Source: Ochromonadaceae sp. CCMP2298 (taxonomy: Eukaryota; Sar; Synurophyceae; Ochromonadales; Ochromonadaceae). From it: a stretch of DNA of 20,934 nt. The position numbers and the translations under genes are program-made. Each line of letters opens with the position of its first letter. Position 1 is the first letter of the stretch. Location: positions 1-20,934 of the forward strand of contig MU633868.1 of assembly GCA_026770595.1 (NCBI GenBank), read 5' to 3'. The notes under the pieces are model-generated. The model had not been told where the DNA came from. It saw only the letters and a list, made by a program, of their open reading frames with translations, and searched no databases. Positions 1-7,268 of this stretch are shown piece after piece.

Positions 1-106
1 TGTAAGTAAGTATACAAGTGCAATATCATAATATGGTTGTAGAAGATAGAAGGGGTATCATATCAAGTGAATTCATGATATGATTTCTATTAAATGCTTT
101 CTCGTA
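1..106. repeat. Left terminal inverted repeat
   Basis: This arm matches the reverse complement of 20825-20934. The first 94 bases are identical, then a 4-base indel, then 12 more matching bases ending at CTCGTA. The outermost bases are TGTAAGTAAG, so the element has 5'-TG...CA-3' ends like those processed by retroviral-type integrases. In this group such repeats mark the genome ends and usually hold the replication start for protein-primed synthesis. Because the window starts on its first base, no target duplication can be seen. Confidence 0.97.
57..84. repeat. Hairpin-forming inverted repeat inside the left TIR
   Basis: ATCATATCA (57-65) is repeated inverted as TGATATGAT (76-84). The 10-base spacer itself contains the 8-base palindrome TGAATTCA (68-75). 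The same structure is present in the right arm at 20851-20878. It could be an integrase or replication-protein binding site; the role is inferred from position only. Confidence 0.7.
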
Positions 107-163
107 TACGTGTTCGCCTTTTATTTTCCTTATTATTCTTACTTTTTTCTGTGATTTTATTGT

Positions 164-191
164 GTTTAAATTTGATTATGATAATTTAAAC
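164..191. repeat. Inverted repeat in the helicase leader
   Basis: GTTTAAATT (164-172) and AATTTAAAC (183-191) form a perfect 9-bp inverted repeat with a 10-base spacer. The right arm overlaps the start of the early-type promoter element of the helicase gene, so it may be part of its control region. The rest of 107-238 is AT-rich leader without a gene. Confidence 0.55.
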
Positions 192-209
192 GTGGAAACC
201 ATTTAAAGA
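185..209 (+). promoter_or_regulatory. Early-type promoter element, copy 1 (helicase)
   Basis: This is a 25-bp element reading TTTAAACG, a variable TGGAA stretch, then ACCATTTAAAGA. Near-identical copies stand before PolB, the zinc-finger gene and the 119-residue gene. It holds two TTTAAA boxes 17 bases apart and ends 29 bases before the helicase ATG. A second conserved stretch resembling TATATAGAAATG covers the start. Promoter function is inferred from conservation and spacing. Confidence 0.75.
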
Positions 210-238
210 ATTATTATGTAAGTATAGTTTATATAGAA

Positions 239-1912
239 ATGGTAAAACTAAACGACGACATTAAAAGATTATTAAAATCAAATGAATACTTAGCGAAAAA
301 GGTAATAAATGAAAAGCATTACTTTAAATTGAATGGAAAATACTGTATGTTTAGAGGCGGTGTAGTAACACATCAAACAGTTAGCGATATTGCAGAGTAC
401 TTTAAAAATGATCAAATATCTACAACATACACAAAATATATTGATGAAGATACAAGTAAAACTGTAATGATATCAGCATCATTTTATGATATCTGGTCAT
501 TTGATCCTAATATAAGAACATATCATTCAATTGTATTTGATTGTGATGTAGCGAATGTACCAAAAGATTGTTTTAACTTATTTGATGGATTTCATCACTT
601 CGATCACTTAGCAAAGAAGGTGATGGATTTGGAACCAATATTTGAACACGTCAGAACATTAGTTGGTTATAATGAAGAAATGTTTGAATATTACATTAAC
701 TTCAATGCACACTTAGTACAACAACCACATTTATTGACCCATACCGTGCCCGTTTTTATATCTGATCAAGGAATTGGTAAAGATAAATGGTTTATGTTTA
801 ATGAAAAAGTAATAGGTACAAAATATTGTTGTACTGTTGATAAATTAGACTTAATAGTAGGTGATTTCAATGGGCAATTGGGAGGTAAATTATTAATCAA
901 TGTAAATGAGACTGATCCAATTGAATCCAAAAAAAGAGAAGATAGTATTAAGTTTGTAACAACTGCTGAAAATGTTGTTATTAATGAGAAGTATGAAAAA
1001 CCTATCAAAGGAAAAAACTTTGCTCGCTTCAATTGGTATTCTAATAAATCATTTGCTTTTCCAATGGAAGCAGGGGCAAGAAGACCAAGAATAAACAAGA
1101 GTTCTAATAAGTATATCGACTTACCAGCAGATGAGAAACACGTATACTTTGATAACCTAATAAAGATATTGTTAGATCAAGATTACCAATATGCATTTTT
1201 AAGATATTTACAAGAGAAAGATATCAGTAACTACGATTTTCAAAAGCCGATAGTGACAGATTTCCAACTTGAATTGGAAAAACATAGTGCGCCTGTATTG
1301 GCTACATTTTTAGCAAACAAAGTACATAATCAAATTTTGGATGCTCAAACATACGGGTCTTCTGTTTTGTTTCAACAATTTAATGCATATTTGAAAGTGA
1401 ACAATTATAAATATGATTTAGATACAAAGAAATTTAAGTTTGAGTTGGTTAATACTTATGGATTGAAACATTATACAACAAACGGAATAGCTTCATACAG
1501 CATAAATAAAACAAATTTAACGACATTGTTAAAGACAAAATATAAAATATCCTTTGATGAACTCGGTGGTGAAGATCACGAATATTGTGAAAACGATGAT
1601 ACGAATGAATATATATCAATCATTAAGCAATTAAGAGAAGAAATCAAACTATTAAAACAAATACCAAATGAACAATCTGTAAAACAAACCGCTGTATATG
1701 ATGACATGGAAGTACATATCACATTTGATATATTTAGAAAAGATACAGATAATCATGATGAAAAAGAGAAAAAAGTTAAGAAAGTCAAAAAAATGGATTC
1801 AGAAGAAAAGCCAAAGAAGAATAAGGTTAAGAAAGTCAAAAAGGTTGTCGATGATGATATGGAACTTGAAGGAGAAGATTTGATCATGAAAGAATTACTT
1901 GGAAAGAAATAG
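239..1912 (+). CDS. SF3-type replicative helicase (DUF5906-like)
   Basis: This protein would unwind the viral genome during replication. The N-terminal part (to about residue 130) contains the patterns YDIWSFDP and FNLFDGF, which resemble the segment preceding the ATPase in DUF5906-type viral helicases. The ATPase core has a P-loop, SDQGIGKD (175-182), with Asp where Ser/Thr is more usual. It also has a Walker B-like LLINVNETD (218-226) and a motif C region with NWYSNK (265-270) and the arginine pair RR (281-282). No primase domain is evident. The C-terminus (about 510-545) is very lysine-rich with the repeat KKVKKVKK, a possible nuclear localisation or DNA-binding tail. The start fits the early promoter element 29 bases upstream. 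The last 18 bases overlap the 3' end of the convergent integrase gene. Confidence 0.85.
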   Translation: MVKLNDDIKRLLKSNEYLAKKVINEKHYFKLNGKYCMFRGGVVTHQTVSDIAEYFKNDQISTTYTKYIDEDTSKTVMISASFYDIWSFDPNIRTYHSIVFDCDVANVPKDCFNLFDGFHHFDHLAKKVMDLEPIFEHVRTLVGYNEEMFEYYINFNAHLVQQPHLLTHTVPVFISDQGIGKDKWFMFNEKVIGTKYCCTVDKLDLIVGDFNGQLGGKLLINVNETDPIESKKREDSIKFVTTAENVVINEKYEKPIKGKNFARFNWYSNKSFAFPMEAGARRPRINKSSNKYIDLPADEKHVYFDNLIKILLDQDYQYAFLRYLQEKDISNYDFQKPIVTDFQLELEKHSAPVLATFLANKVHNQILDAQTYGSSVLFQQFNAYLKVNNYKYDLDTKKFKFELVNTYGLKHYTTNGIASYSINKTNLTTLLKTKYKISFDELGGEDHEYCENDDTNEYISIIKQLREEIKLLKQIPNEQSVKQTAVYDDMEVHITFDIFRKDTDNHDEKEKKVKKVKKMDSEEKPKKNKVKKVKKVVDDDMELEGEDLIMKELLGKK

Positions 1913-3250
1913 ATTGTGCTCAAAATCTGCTACTAAACGAGGAGCAATTTCATTAAGTTCTACCCTTGATATATCTGTTGTCTTTTTGTTACTCCATTCA
2001 ACAGAAAAATAAATTTTATTCTTTTCTTTGTATCTCTTTGTTATTTCTATAACATACGGTTTACCACTTTTAGCAAGCTTCAAATTGTTTTCAAACTCTT
2101 CAACTAAGTAAGGTACTTCTTCAATTAATTTGGTTCGTGGTTCGTTTGTAATATCCTTATCTGTCCACAATACTTTATAAACAACTTTATTTTTAATGTT
2201 TAATTTTTCCATGATTCTGTCAATGGTAAATTTCTTTTGAACATTAGAAGTCGGCATAACTTCATTAGCTTTGACAATTTGTAATTGATTCTTTGTAAAT
2301 GCAACATCTAATGTATCAACTTTATACATTGGTGGCTGATTTGGTCTTAAAAAGAACTGTGTAACATGACGTACTTTATTTTCATATCGAATATCTCCTT
2401 TTCTAAACTTACCATGTAAATGACGACCGTCATCGGTAGCAATTGGATTATCTAACTGAATTCTTACAGGTGTACCTACTTCAATTATATTACTAGCATT
2501 GTTATTCGGATTAACTTTAATTGGTATATCAGTTTCTGGGTTTATTTCGGCTGGTTTGTGCGAAAATGTTTTATTATATTCCTTAACAATGTTTGGTATA
2601 TCTTCAGCCCATTCTGTAGACGGTTCTTTTGTTATGAGTTCTTCGGCAACTTGACGGGTTTGAACTATTTCAGAAATAATACCGTTTACGCTCTCTACAA
2701 CTGCTTGGGCTCTGTGTCTTCCTGCCATTTTACGCCTTACATTTGTAACAGTGCTAAAGTATTCATCAAACTCAGACTTAAATTCAACACCTGCGTCAAC
2801 TTCAATTTCATGTGGTAACTTTAATATTCCACGTTTGTAAATTGCTTTTAGTGCATCTAATACTATAAAACTATATTTGAATTTTATGGGTTCACAGTCT
2901 ATTAAACCCGTTCCTAAATCAACACAAACTAAAAGATATTTGAACCATGAATTTTTCCAAACAACCGCTTTTGGATCTTCTTTTAATCGGATAGCATTTA
3001 CCTTCTTCAAATCTGCCTTGTCCTGTTTCTCTCTTGAAGCAATTACAGTTTTATCATACGATAAGAACAGAAGATCAATTTGATGAATGTACTGAGCCGT
3101 TGGAACTGTAGTGTGTGGCATCTCGTAAGGTATATCTTTTCGCGGTTTGGTTAATAAGTTTTGTACAAGACTGTTTTCTGTTGTAGAACCGATGTAATTT
3201 AAATTTGTTAGTAGTTGTTTATATTTACTGGGTTTAGACATGTATAACAT
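1895..3250 (-). CDS. Retroviral-type (rve) integrase with two chromodomain-like modules
   Basis: This is a DDE integrase that would insert the element into host chromosomes. The catalytic core shows D59 (HQIDLLF), D152 (EVDAGVEFK) and E186 (VVESVNG). D152 and E186 are 34 residues apart, close to the D,D(35)E pattern. I see no clear HHCC zinc domain in the first 55 residues. After the core there are two related C-terminal segments. About 341-390 begins FTIDRIMEKL and contains YKVLWTD; about 398-448 contains YKEKNKIYFSVEWSNK. Both have the aromatic and acidic pattern of a chromodomain and both end in an EFE/DFE-hNL helix. Chromodomain ends are known to steer LTR-retrotransposon and Polinton integrases to marked chromatin. 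The gene is transcribed toward the helicase and divergently from PolB. A second in-frame ATG lies three codons downstream. Confidence 0.9.
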   Translation of the reverse strand: MLYMSKPSKYKQLLTNLNYIGSTTENSLVQNLLTKPRKDIPYEMPHTTVPTAQYIHQIDLLFLSYDKTVIASREKQDKADLKKVNAIRLKEDPKAVVWKNSWFKYLLVCVDLGTGLIDCEPIKFKYSFIVLDALKAIYKRGILKLPHEIEVDAGVEFKSEFDEYFSTVTNVRRKMAGRHRAQAVVESVNGIISEIVQTRQVAEELITKEPSTEWAEDIPNIVKEYNKTFSHKPAEINPETDIPIKVNPNNNASNIIEVGTPVRIQLDNPIATDDGRHLHGKFRKGDIRYENKVRHVTQFFLRPNQPPMYKVDTLDVAFTKNQLQIVKANEVMPTSNVQKKFTIDRIMEKLNIKNKVVYKVLWTDKDITNEPRTKLIEEVPYLVEEFENNLKLAKSGKPYVIEITKRYKEKNKIYFSVEWSNKKTTDISRVELNEIAPRLVADFEHNLFLSK

Positions 3251-3292
3251 AACACATTAAAATAAAAAAGACTAAAAACTGAATTTTAATAA

Positions 3293-3317
3293 TTTAAACG
3301 CGAAAACCATTTAAAGA
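3293..3317 (+). promoter_or_regulatory. Early-type promoter element, copy 2 (PolB)
   Basis: This reads TTTAAACG, then CGAAA, then ACCATTTAAAGA, and ends 33 bases before the PolB ATG, where a TATATAGAAATATG context follows. It lies 42 bases from the start of the divergent integrase. Since its two TTTAAA boxes are self-complementary it might serve both genes. That is inferred. Confidence 0.75.
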
Positions 3318-3350
3318 AATAAATATAATGTATAAGTAATATATAGAAAT

Positions 3351-5219
3351 ATGGAAAAGAAAACATTTATCGAAAAAATGAACAAATCAGAGAAAAAAAG
3401 CAATATTGTAAAAACTGAGAATAAAACATCTTCAAAATACAGTCAAAAAGCAACTAACGCTAGATACGGAGGACATAAGATTATTATGTTAGATTTCCCA
3501 GAAAAGAAATACAACAAAAAAGATATCGAAAAGATAACACATGATATACAACAAAAATACAAAGGGACAAACTTAATGATGATGCCTAGTCTGCATTTAC
3601 AAAGAGGTTACAGATCGATGAAAGCATTTAATGTAGACACACCAAATGTAGCCGTTGATTTATACGGTGAGGAAAGTGATATAGTTGATCATTTTGTTAT
3701 ATATATGTGGGCATCACCAGAAAAGAAAGGAGGTAAAGACGATAAACATAATGATTGTTTGTTTTGGGCTCTAGTGAAAGCAACTAATATTGAAGAAATA
3801 AGAGCATCATGGAACAAACCATACAAATTAAAAAAGAAACTTGGTTTAGATAGAGATGATTTGATTGATATTGATGATATTCCTATAATAGAAAAAGCAT
3901 TAAGATTAAATATAGTTGTAACTGGAGATCATACATACGCATCACCTATGAAGTATCAGAAAACGGCTCATGTAGATTTGACCAAGGGACATTATGAATA
4001 TAAAAATACCAAATCAAATGAATTGATAAAAAGTACATCATACAAAAAGCAGAAACTTATAATGTATTATGATACAAAAGAAGATGTCACTATTTACGAT
4101 GGTGATAAACAGAGTATTATTACAAAGGAAAAGTATTATGAATTAAAAGGGGATTTATTCGGAGCATATGCAATGGTGAAATGTGCGAAAAAGGAAACAA
4201 TAATAGAAGAATATAATGAGTTTATGAAAAGTGTTAAATTAGTGAAAGATCATACAAATGGTTTGGTTGATTATATGTCATGTGGAGCAAATCACAAACA
4301 ATCAGCATTGAAACTGTTCTATAATATGTCAAAAGGTATTGCAGATCCTGAACCACTTACAGAATTAGAGGAAGAATGGATAAGAGATGCATTTCAAGGT
4401 AGCTTGATATTTGGGGAAAAGATAGAATTAGAAAAGGCAATTTGTTATGATAACAATTGCGCATATGGTAATGTATTACAAAAGTCATGTTTTAAGATTC
4501 CAATTAAACAAGGTGATTTTAAACAGATTGACGTGTTACCTGAGATAATGACATATGGAATATACAGATGTAAAATAATCAAGTCAGGTGTTTGGAATAC
4601 TGATAAGTTATTTAGATTCAATAGTACTAATAAGTATACCCATACCGATATTTATGTAGCTCGTAAATTGGGATTAAAAATAGAACTTACTCAAGACAGT
4701 CAAGCAAATAGTTTAACATATGGCGCGGGTAAATGTGTAACAGCTAGTACTATGTTTAAAACAATCATTGACTATTTGTATACAATGAAACTTCAAAAAA
4801 TTCCATTTGCTAAACATATGATAACTAGATTATGGGGGGGATTATGTGAAAGAAATAAAAAATATAAAGTAGTATATGATGCAGAAGAAAAACCGTTTGA
4901 TATTCCTGATAGTTATGAAATAATAGAAATTAAACCAACAGATAAAGGGGATATAATCTTACACTCTCAACGAGGTAAATACTTTAAACTTCCTTATGCG
5001 AGGATGGCCCCGTTTTTAACAGCATATGTAAGAAAGTTTATGGCGGATACGATCTATCCGCATCGTGAATACGTACATCGAACTCATACAGATAGTATAT
5101 TGAGTAGTAAACCAATACCAGAACTAGAAATATCATCAGAGATAGGGAAATGGAAGGTTGAGCACGGACCAGTTCGTTGTATCATTCATAATTCGATGCA
5201 AGTAGAATGGTTTGAATAA
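3351..5219 (+). CDS. polB: Protein-primed-type family B DNA polymerase with OTU-like insert
   Basis: This protein would replicate the linear genome. Motif A is ICYDNNCAYGN (about 364-374, D367), motif B is KHMITRLWGGLCERN (488-502), and motif C is VHRTHTDSIL (D581, with His in place of the first Asp of DTDS). The segment LTELEEEWIRDAFQG before motif A also fits polinton-type polymerases. At 622 residues it is short. The usual DxE exonuclease motif is not obvious. Instead residues about 130-220 carry HNDCLFWAL (C136) and LTKGHYEY (H214), which resemble the catalytic Cys and His blocks of OTU-type cysteine proteases. The first 40 residues are basic and low in complexity. An early-type promoter element lies 33 bases upstream. 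The polymerase call is firm; the OTU reading is an inference from short motifs. Confidence 0.85.
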   Translation: MEKKTFIEKMNKSEKKSNIVKTENKTSSKYSQKATNARYGGHKIIMLDFPEKKYNKKDIEKITHDIQQKYKGTNLMMMPSLHLQRGYRSMKAFNVDTPNVAVDLYGEESDIVDHFVIYMWASPEKKGGKDDKHNDCLFWALVKATNIEEIRASWNKPYKLKKKLGLDRDDLIDIDDIPIIEKALRLNIVVTGDHTYASPMKYQKTAHVDLTKGHYEYKNTKSNELIKSTSYKKQKLIMYYDTKEDVTIYDGDKQSIITKEKYYELKGDLFGAYAMVKCAKKETIIEEYNEFMKSVKLVKDHTNGLVDYMSCGANHKQSALKLFYNMSKGIADPEPLTELEEEWIRDAFQGSLIFGEKIELEKAICYDNNCAYGNVLQKSCFKIPIKQGDFKQIDVLPEIMTYGIYRCKIIKSGVWNTDKLFRFNSTNKYTHTDIYVARKLGLKIELTQDSQANSLTYGAGKCVTASTMFKTIIDYLYTMKLQKIPFAKHMITRLWGGLCERNKKYKVVYDAEEKPFDIPDSYEIIEIKPTDKGDIILHSQRGKYFKLPYARMAPFLTAYVRKFMADTIYPHREYVHRTHTDSILSSKPIPELEISSEIGKWKVEHGPVRCIIHNSMQVEWFE

Positions 5220-5261
5220 TTTTGATTACATATATTTAAATTGATTATATTTGAATATAAC

Positions 5262-5285
5262 TTAAAACGCAAAACCATTTAAAGA
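5262..5285 (+). promoter_or_regulatory. Early-type promoter element, copy 3 (zinc-finger gene)
   Basis: This is the most diverged and slightly shorter copy: TTAAAACG, then CAAA, then ACCATTTAAAGA. It ends about 31 bases before the ATG, followed by ATATATAGTATA and an AGAAATACTAATG start context. Confidence 0.7.
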
Positions 5286-5316
5286 TTTATATATAGTATA
5301 GTTATAAGAAATACTA

Positions 5317-5601
5317 ATGGAAAACCAAGATATTGATAACATTGAAATCCCAAAAATACGAGAAACATCTAAGGAATACTCAAAAAGATATTACAAAGAA
5401 CATAAACAAAAACATTTGGATTATATTAATACAAAACTACTATGTGATGTGTGCAATTCTTCTTATGCAAGATGTAGAACCAAAGAGCATTGTAATACAA
5501 AGAAACATATGAACAACCAAATCATACACGATAATAAACTTGAATTAAAAAAATTAAAAGATGAATTAAAAAATAACAATTTAAACGCAGAAACCATTTA
5601 A
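5317..5601 (+). CDS. Small single zinc-finger protein
   Basis: This is a 94-residue basic protein. The N-terminal half contains SKEYSKRYYKEHKQKH. Residues about 43-65 (CDVCNSSYARCRTKEHCNTKKH) have the CxxC...H...H spacing of a C2H2-type finger with additional cysteines. Small proteins pairing a YYKEH-type basic helix with one finger are common in polinton-like and large DNA viruses, where they are thought to bind nucleic acid. The C-terminal part is a lysine- and asparagine-rich helix. The last five codons and the stop are formed by the promoter element of the next gene. A role as early regulator is inferred only from promoter and position. Confidence 0.65.
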   Translation: MENQDIDNIEIPKIRETSKEYSKRYYKEHKQKHLDYINTKLLCDVCNSSYARCRTKEHCNTKKHMNNQIIHDNKLELKKLKDELKNNNLNAETI

Positions 5602-5604
5602 AGA
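5580..5604 (+). promoter_or_regulatory. Early-type promoter element, copy 4, inside the zinc-finger gene end
   Basis: This reads TTTAAACG, then CAGAA, then ACCATTTAAAGA. It starts within the coding sequence of the zinc-finger gene, encodes its last residues (NAETI) and its stop, and ends 27 bases before the next ATG. A TATATAGTATATAGAAATG start context follows. Confidence 0.75.
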
Positions 5605-5631
5605 ATAAAATCTAATATATAGTATATAGAA

Positions 5632-5991
5632 ATGAGTGGATTAAATAAAAGTTGCATTAAAATAGGAAATGATTATTACGCAATAATAAAAGGTGTATTA
5701 GAACTAAATGAATACATATGCAAAGTAAAACTACATAAAATGAACTGGGTTTTTGATAAACATGTATTACTACCATTAAACGATTTTGTTGATAAAAAAT
5801 ACTTTTATGTAGATCATTATGTGTTAGAAATAGATGAAACATGTAATCAAATCAATTATATACATCCTATAGATATTTCAAATGTCTTTGAAATAGATAA
5901 AGTAACTAAGTATGTAAAGTATACTAAGTTCTCAGATAAATATATCAATTACGATAATGAAAAGTATACACGTATTGTGCATGAAAACTAA
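5632..5991 (+). CDS. Hypothetical protein, early-type promoter
   Basis: I do not recognise this 119-residue protein. It is rich in Tyr, Ile, Lys and Asp with alternating hydrophobic residues typical of a compact beta-rich fold. There is no signal peptide, membrane helix, or Cys/His metal cluster. It has the fourth copy of the early promoter element 27 bases upstream, so it likely belongs to the replication-phase genes with helicase and PolB. It ends just before the repeat cluster at 6019-6266 and is convergent with the papain-fold gene. Confidence 0.6.
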   Translation: MSGLNKSCIKIGNDYYAIIKGVLELNEYICKVKLHKMNWVFDKHVLLPLNDFVDKKYFYVDHYVLEIDETCNQINYIHPIDISNVFEIDKVTKYVKYTKFSDKYINYDNEKYTRIVHEN

Positions 5992-6018
5992 TATACTTTT
6001 TTTTAAGATTAGTTAACC

Positions 6019-6266
6019 TTTAACCTGTACTTTACAGTAACTACATATGAAATTCTCTTTGTATTTCATTATATCGTTTAACCTGTACTTACAGTAACTA
6101 CTCTATTGTTGTTTCTCCATTCTCGTTGTAGTTCATTATATCGTTTAACCTGTACTTGTAGTTACTGTAAGTACAGGTTAACAGTAACTACTCTATTGGT
6201 GATTCTCCATAATGTAGATTGTTTCAATGATCGATTAACCTGTACTTACAGTAACTACTCTATTTG
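6019..6266. repeat. Cluster of 23-bp repeats between convergent genes
   Basis: The unit is TAACCTGTACTT joined directly to ACAGTAACTAC, usually followed by TCTATTG. Copies lie at about 6020-6044 (one extra T), 6079-6101, 6146-6191 (interrupted) and 6236-6258. The spacers also share stretches such as TTCTCCAT and CATTATATCG. It fills the 309-bp gap between the stops of two convergent genes and no ORF here is convincing. It could be a bidirectional transcription end signal, a replication or packaging site, or a recombination hot spot. Confidence 0.85.
6146..6191. repeat. Repeat copy interrupted by its own exact inverse
   Basis: Bases 6146-6157 are the first 12 of the 23-bp unit and 6181-6191 are the last 11. 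Between them, 6158-6180 is the exact reverse complement of the full unit. This makes two overlapping perfect stems: 6146-6157 with 6169-6180 (12 bp) and 6158-6168 with 6181-6191 (11 bp). The two stems are alternative or pseudoknot-like pairings. Confidence 0.85.
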
Positions 6267-6300
6267 TAATATACCAATTTCTTTGTTAATAGATAATGTT

Positions 6301-7257
6301 TTATTCCAGCTCTTCTAATAATTCGATTAACTGCTGTTTAGTTAAATTAGTAACATTTACCTTCCTGTTAAATTCACCTTTACGTGATATTACCATCTTT
6401 CTTAGATCTGCTACTCTTATTGTTGAAACTGGAGCCCCGCCAAAAAATTTATTAATTTTTCTACCAACCTTTTTTGCTCCTGATACTGAAGGCATAGAAG
6501 GCATATTTAATGATGGGAGAGATATTGGAGGTGTTAATTTGTCCTTTACATTTTGTGCAACAGCTCCAAGGTCTGTTGCTGTGTTAGCAATTTTTCTAAA
6601 GCGTGGATTGTTCTTAAATATGGATTCAGTTGATTGTTTTACGAATTCAATGTATGTTGGGTTTGATATTCCATTCGCTAATAATAAGTCGCGTACGTAA
6701 TGTTGGCACGTATTATTGTTTGCTGAATATGTAAAATATTTACTTCCCATTAACTGCTTTGTTCTATTAAGAAAATCCATTAAAGTAGTATTTTGAGGAA
6801 CATTTACAACTTCCATAACATCAGAATTCTTATTCACTGTCCCACCCTTTGCTATATTTATTACTTCTGCTTTCTCCACTGTTAAGGTTGTACCACTTGA
6901 CAAACCAATGTTAAGGTTTAAATGAAAAAAATCATTATACCCATTTTGTTTAGTAGTTTTAGCAAAATCCCCAAAAGATACAGCATTAAGCATATATGTA
7001 AGGGCTTTACTTAATGGTGTACGTACTATTTGTATCTTGGTTATGGTTTCATTACCGTACTTATTAATCAGATCCTTTATAGGTTGTACATAATCATTTG
7101 AAATCAAAGCGCTAACCAATCCAGCACCTTCAAAATCATTACCACAATTCCGTTTAAATGCACCACCTTTTAGCTCATCCATAGTTTTGCATCTATTACA
7201 GCATAACATGTATTTTTGTTCATCATTAAGATTATAGAAATCCTCTTCACTAATCAT
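6301..7257 (-). CDS. Permuted papain-fold (NlpC/P60- or LRAT-like) virion protein, possible protease substrate
   Basis: This 318-residue protein has two blocks in the order expected for a circularly permuted NlpC/P60 (LRAT-like) fold. One is a His block, FFHLNLNIGL (H112), followed by a VEKAEVI strand (127-133). The other is a later Cys block, NNNTCQHYVRDLLLANGI (C184). Such proteins hydrolyse amide or acyl bonds and occur in polinton-like viruses. Near the N-terminus ELKGGA (28-33) fits the adenain cleavage consensus, which would remove 32 residues that include a Cys cluster. A Pro/Ser-rich linker (242-260) leads to a basic segment. The C-terminal helix NVTNLTKQQLIELLEEL is shared with the 202-residue protein at 13027. 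A minus-strand TATATACA box lies 3 bases before the start, suggesting late expression as a virion component. Confidence 0.55.
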   Translation of the reverse strand: MISEEDFYNLNDEQKYMLCCNRCKTMDELKGGAFKRNCGNDFEGAGLVSALISNDYVQPIKDLINKYGNETITKIQIVRTPLSKALTYMLNAVSFGDFAKTTKQNGYNDFFHLNLNIGLSSGTTLTVEKAEVINIAKGGTVNKNSDVMEVVNVPQNTTLMDFLNRTKQLMGSKYFTYSANNNTCQHYVRDLLLANGISNPTYIEFVKQSTESIFKNNPRFRKIANTATDLGAVAQNVKDKLTPPISLPSLNMPSMPSVSGAKKVGRKINKFFGGAPVSTIRVADLRKMVISRKGEFNRKVNVTNLTKQQLIELLEELE

Positions 7258-7260
7258 AGT

Positions 7261-7268
7261 TGTATATA
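7261..7268 (-). promoter_or_regulatory. Late-type TATATACA box (papain-fold gene)
   Basis: On the minus strand TATATACA lies 3 bases before the start codon at 7257. The same octamer sits immediately before the major capsid, pVI-like and Ala/Pro-repeat genes. It falls in the 11-bp gap after the upstream nucleotidyltransferase-like gene. Confidence 0.5.

Noticed and set aside
766-1098. Open frame of 110 codons on the minus strand inside the helicase
   Set aside because: It lies wholly opposite the helicase ATPase motifs, and its composition is that of an antisense shadow with no family features.
1698-1883. 61-codon lysine-rich frame inside the helicase C-terminus
   Set aside because: It is the shifted frame of the lysine-rich helicase tail; the A-rich codons make lysine and isoleucine in any frame.
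4830-4850. Adenain-type cleavage site LWGG in PolB
   Set aside because: It is part of polymerase motif B and would be buried; PolB is not expected to be a virion substrate, so the match is taken as chance.
6019-6266. CRISPR array
   Set aside because: There are only four units, one is self-interrupted, spacing is uneven, spacers partly resemble each other, and no cas gene is present. The genome is of a eukaryotic virus type.
6106-6318. 70-codon Cys-rich frame through the 23-bp repeats
   Set aside because: It is produced by the repeat units themselves (repeating LTCTY-type peptide) and has no start context like the real genes.
6296-6700. 134-codon plus-strand frame opposite the papain-fold gene
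   Set aside because: The minus-strand frame is longer and carries the structured C-terminus and shared helix; the plus frame shows no recognisable motif.
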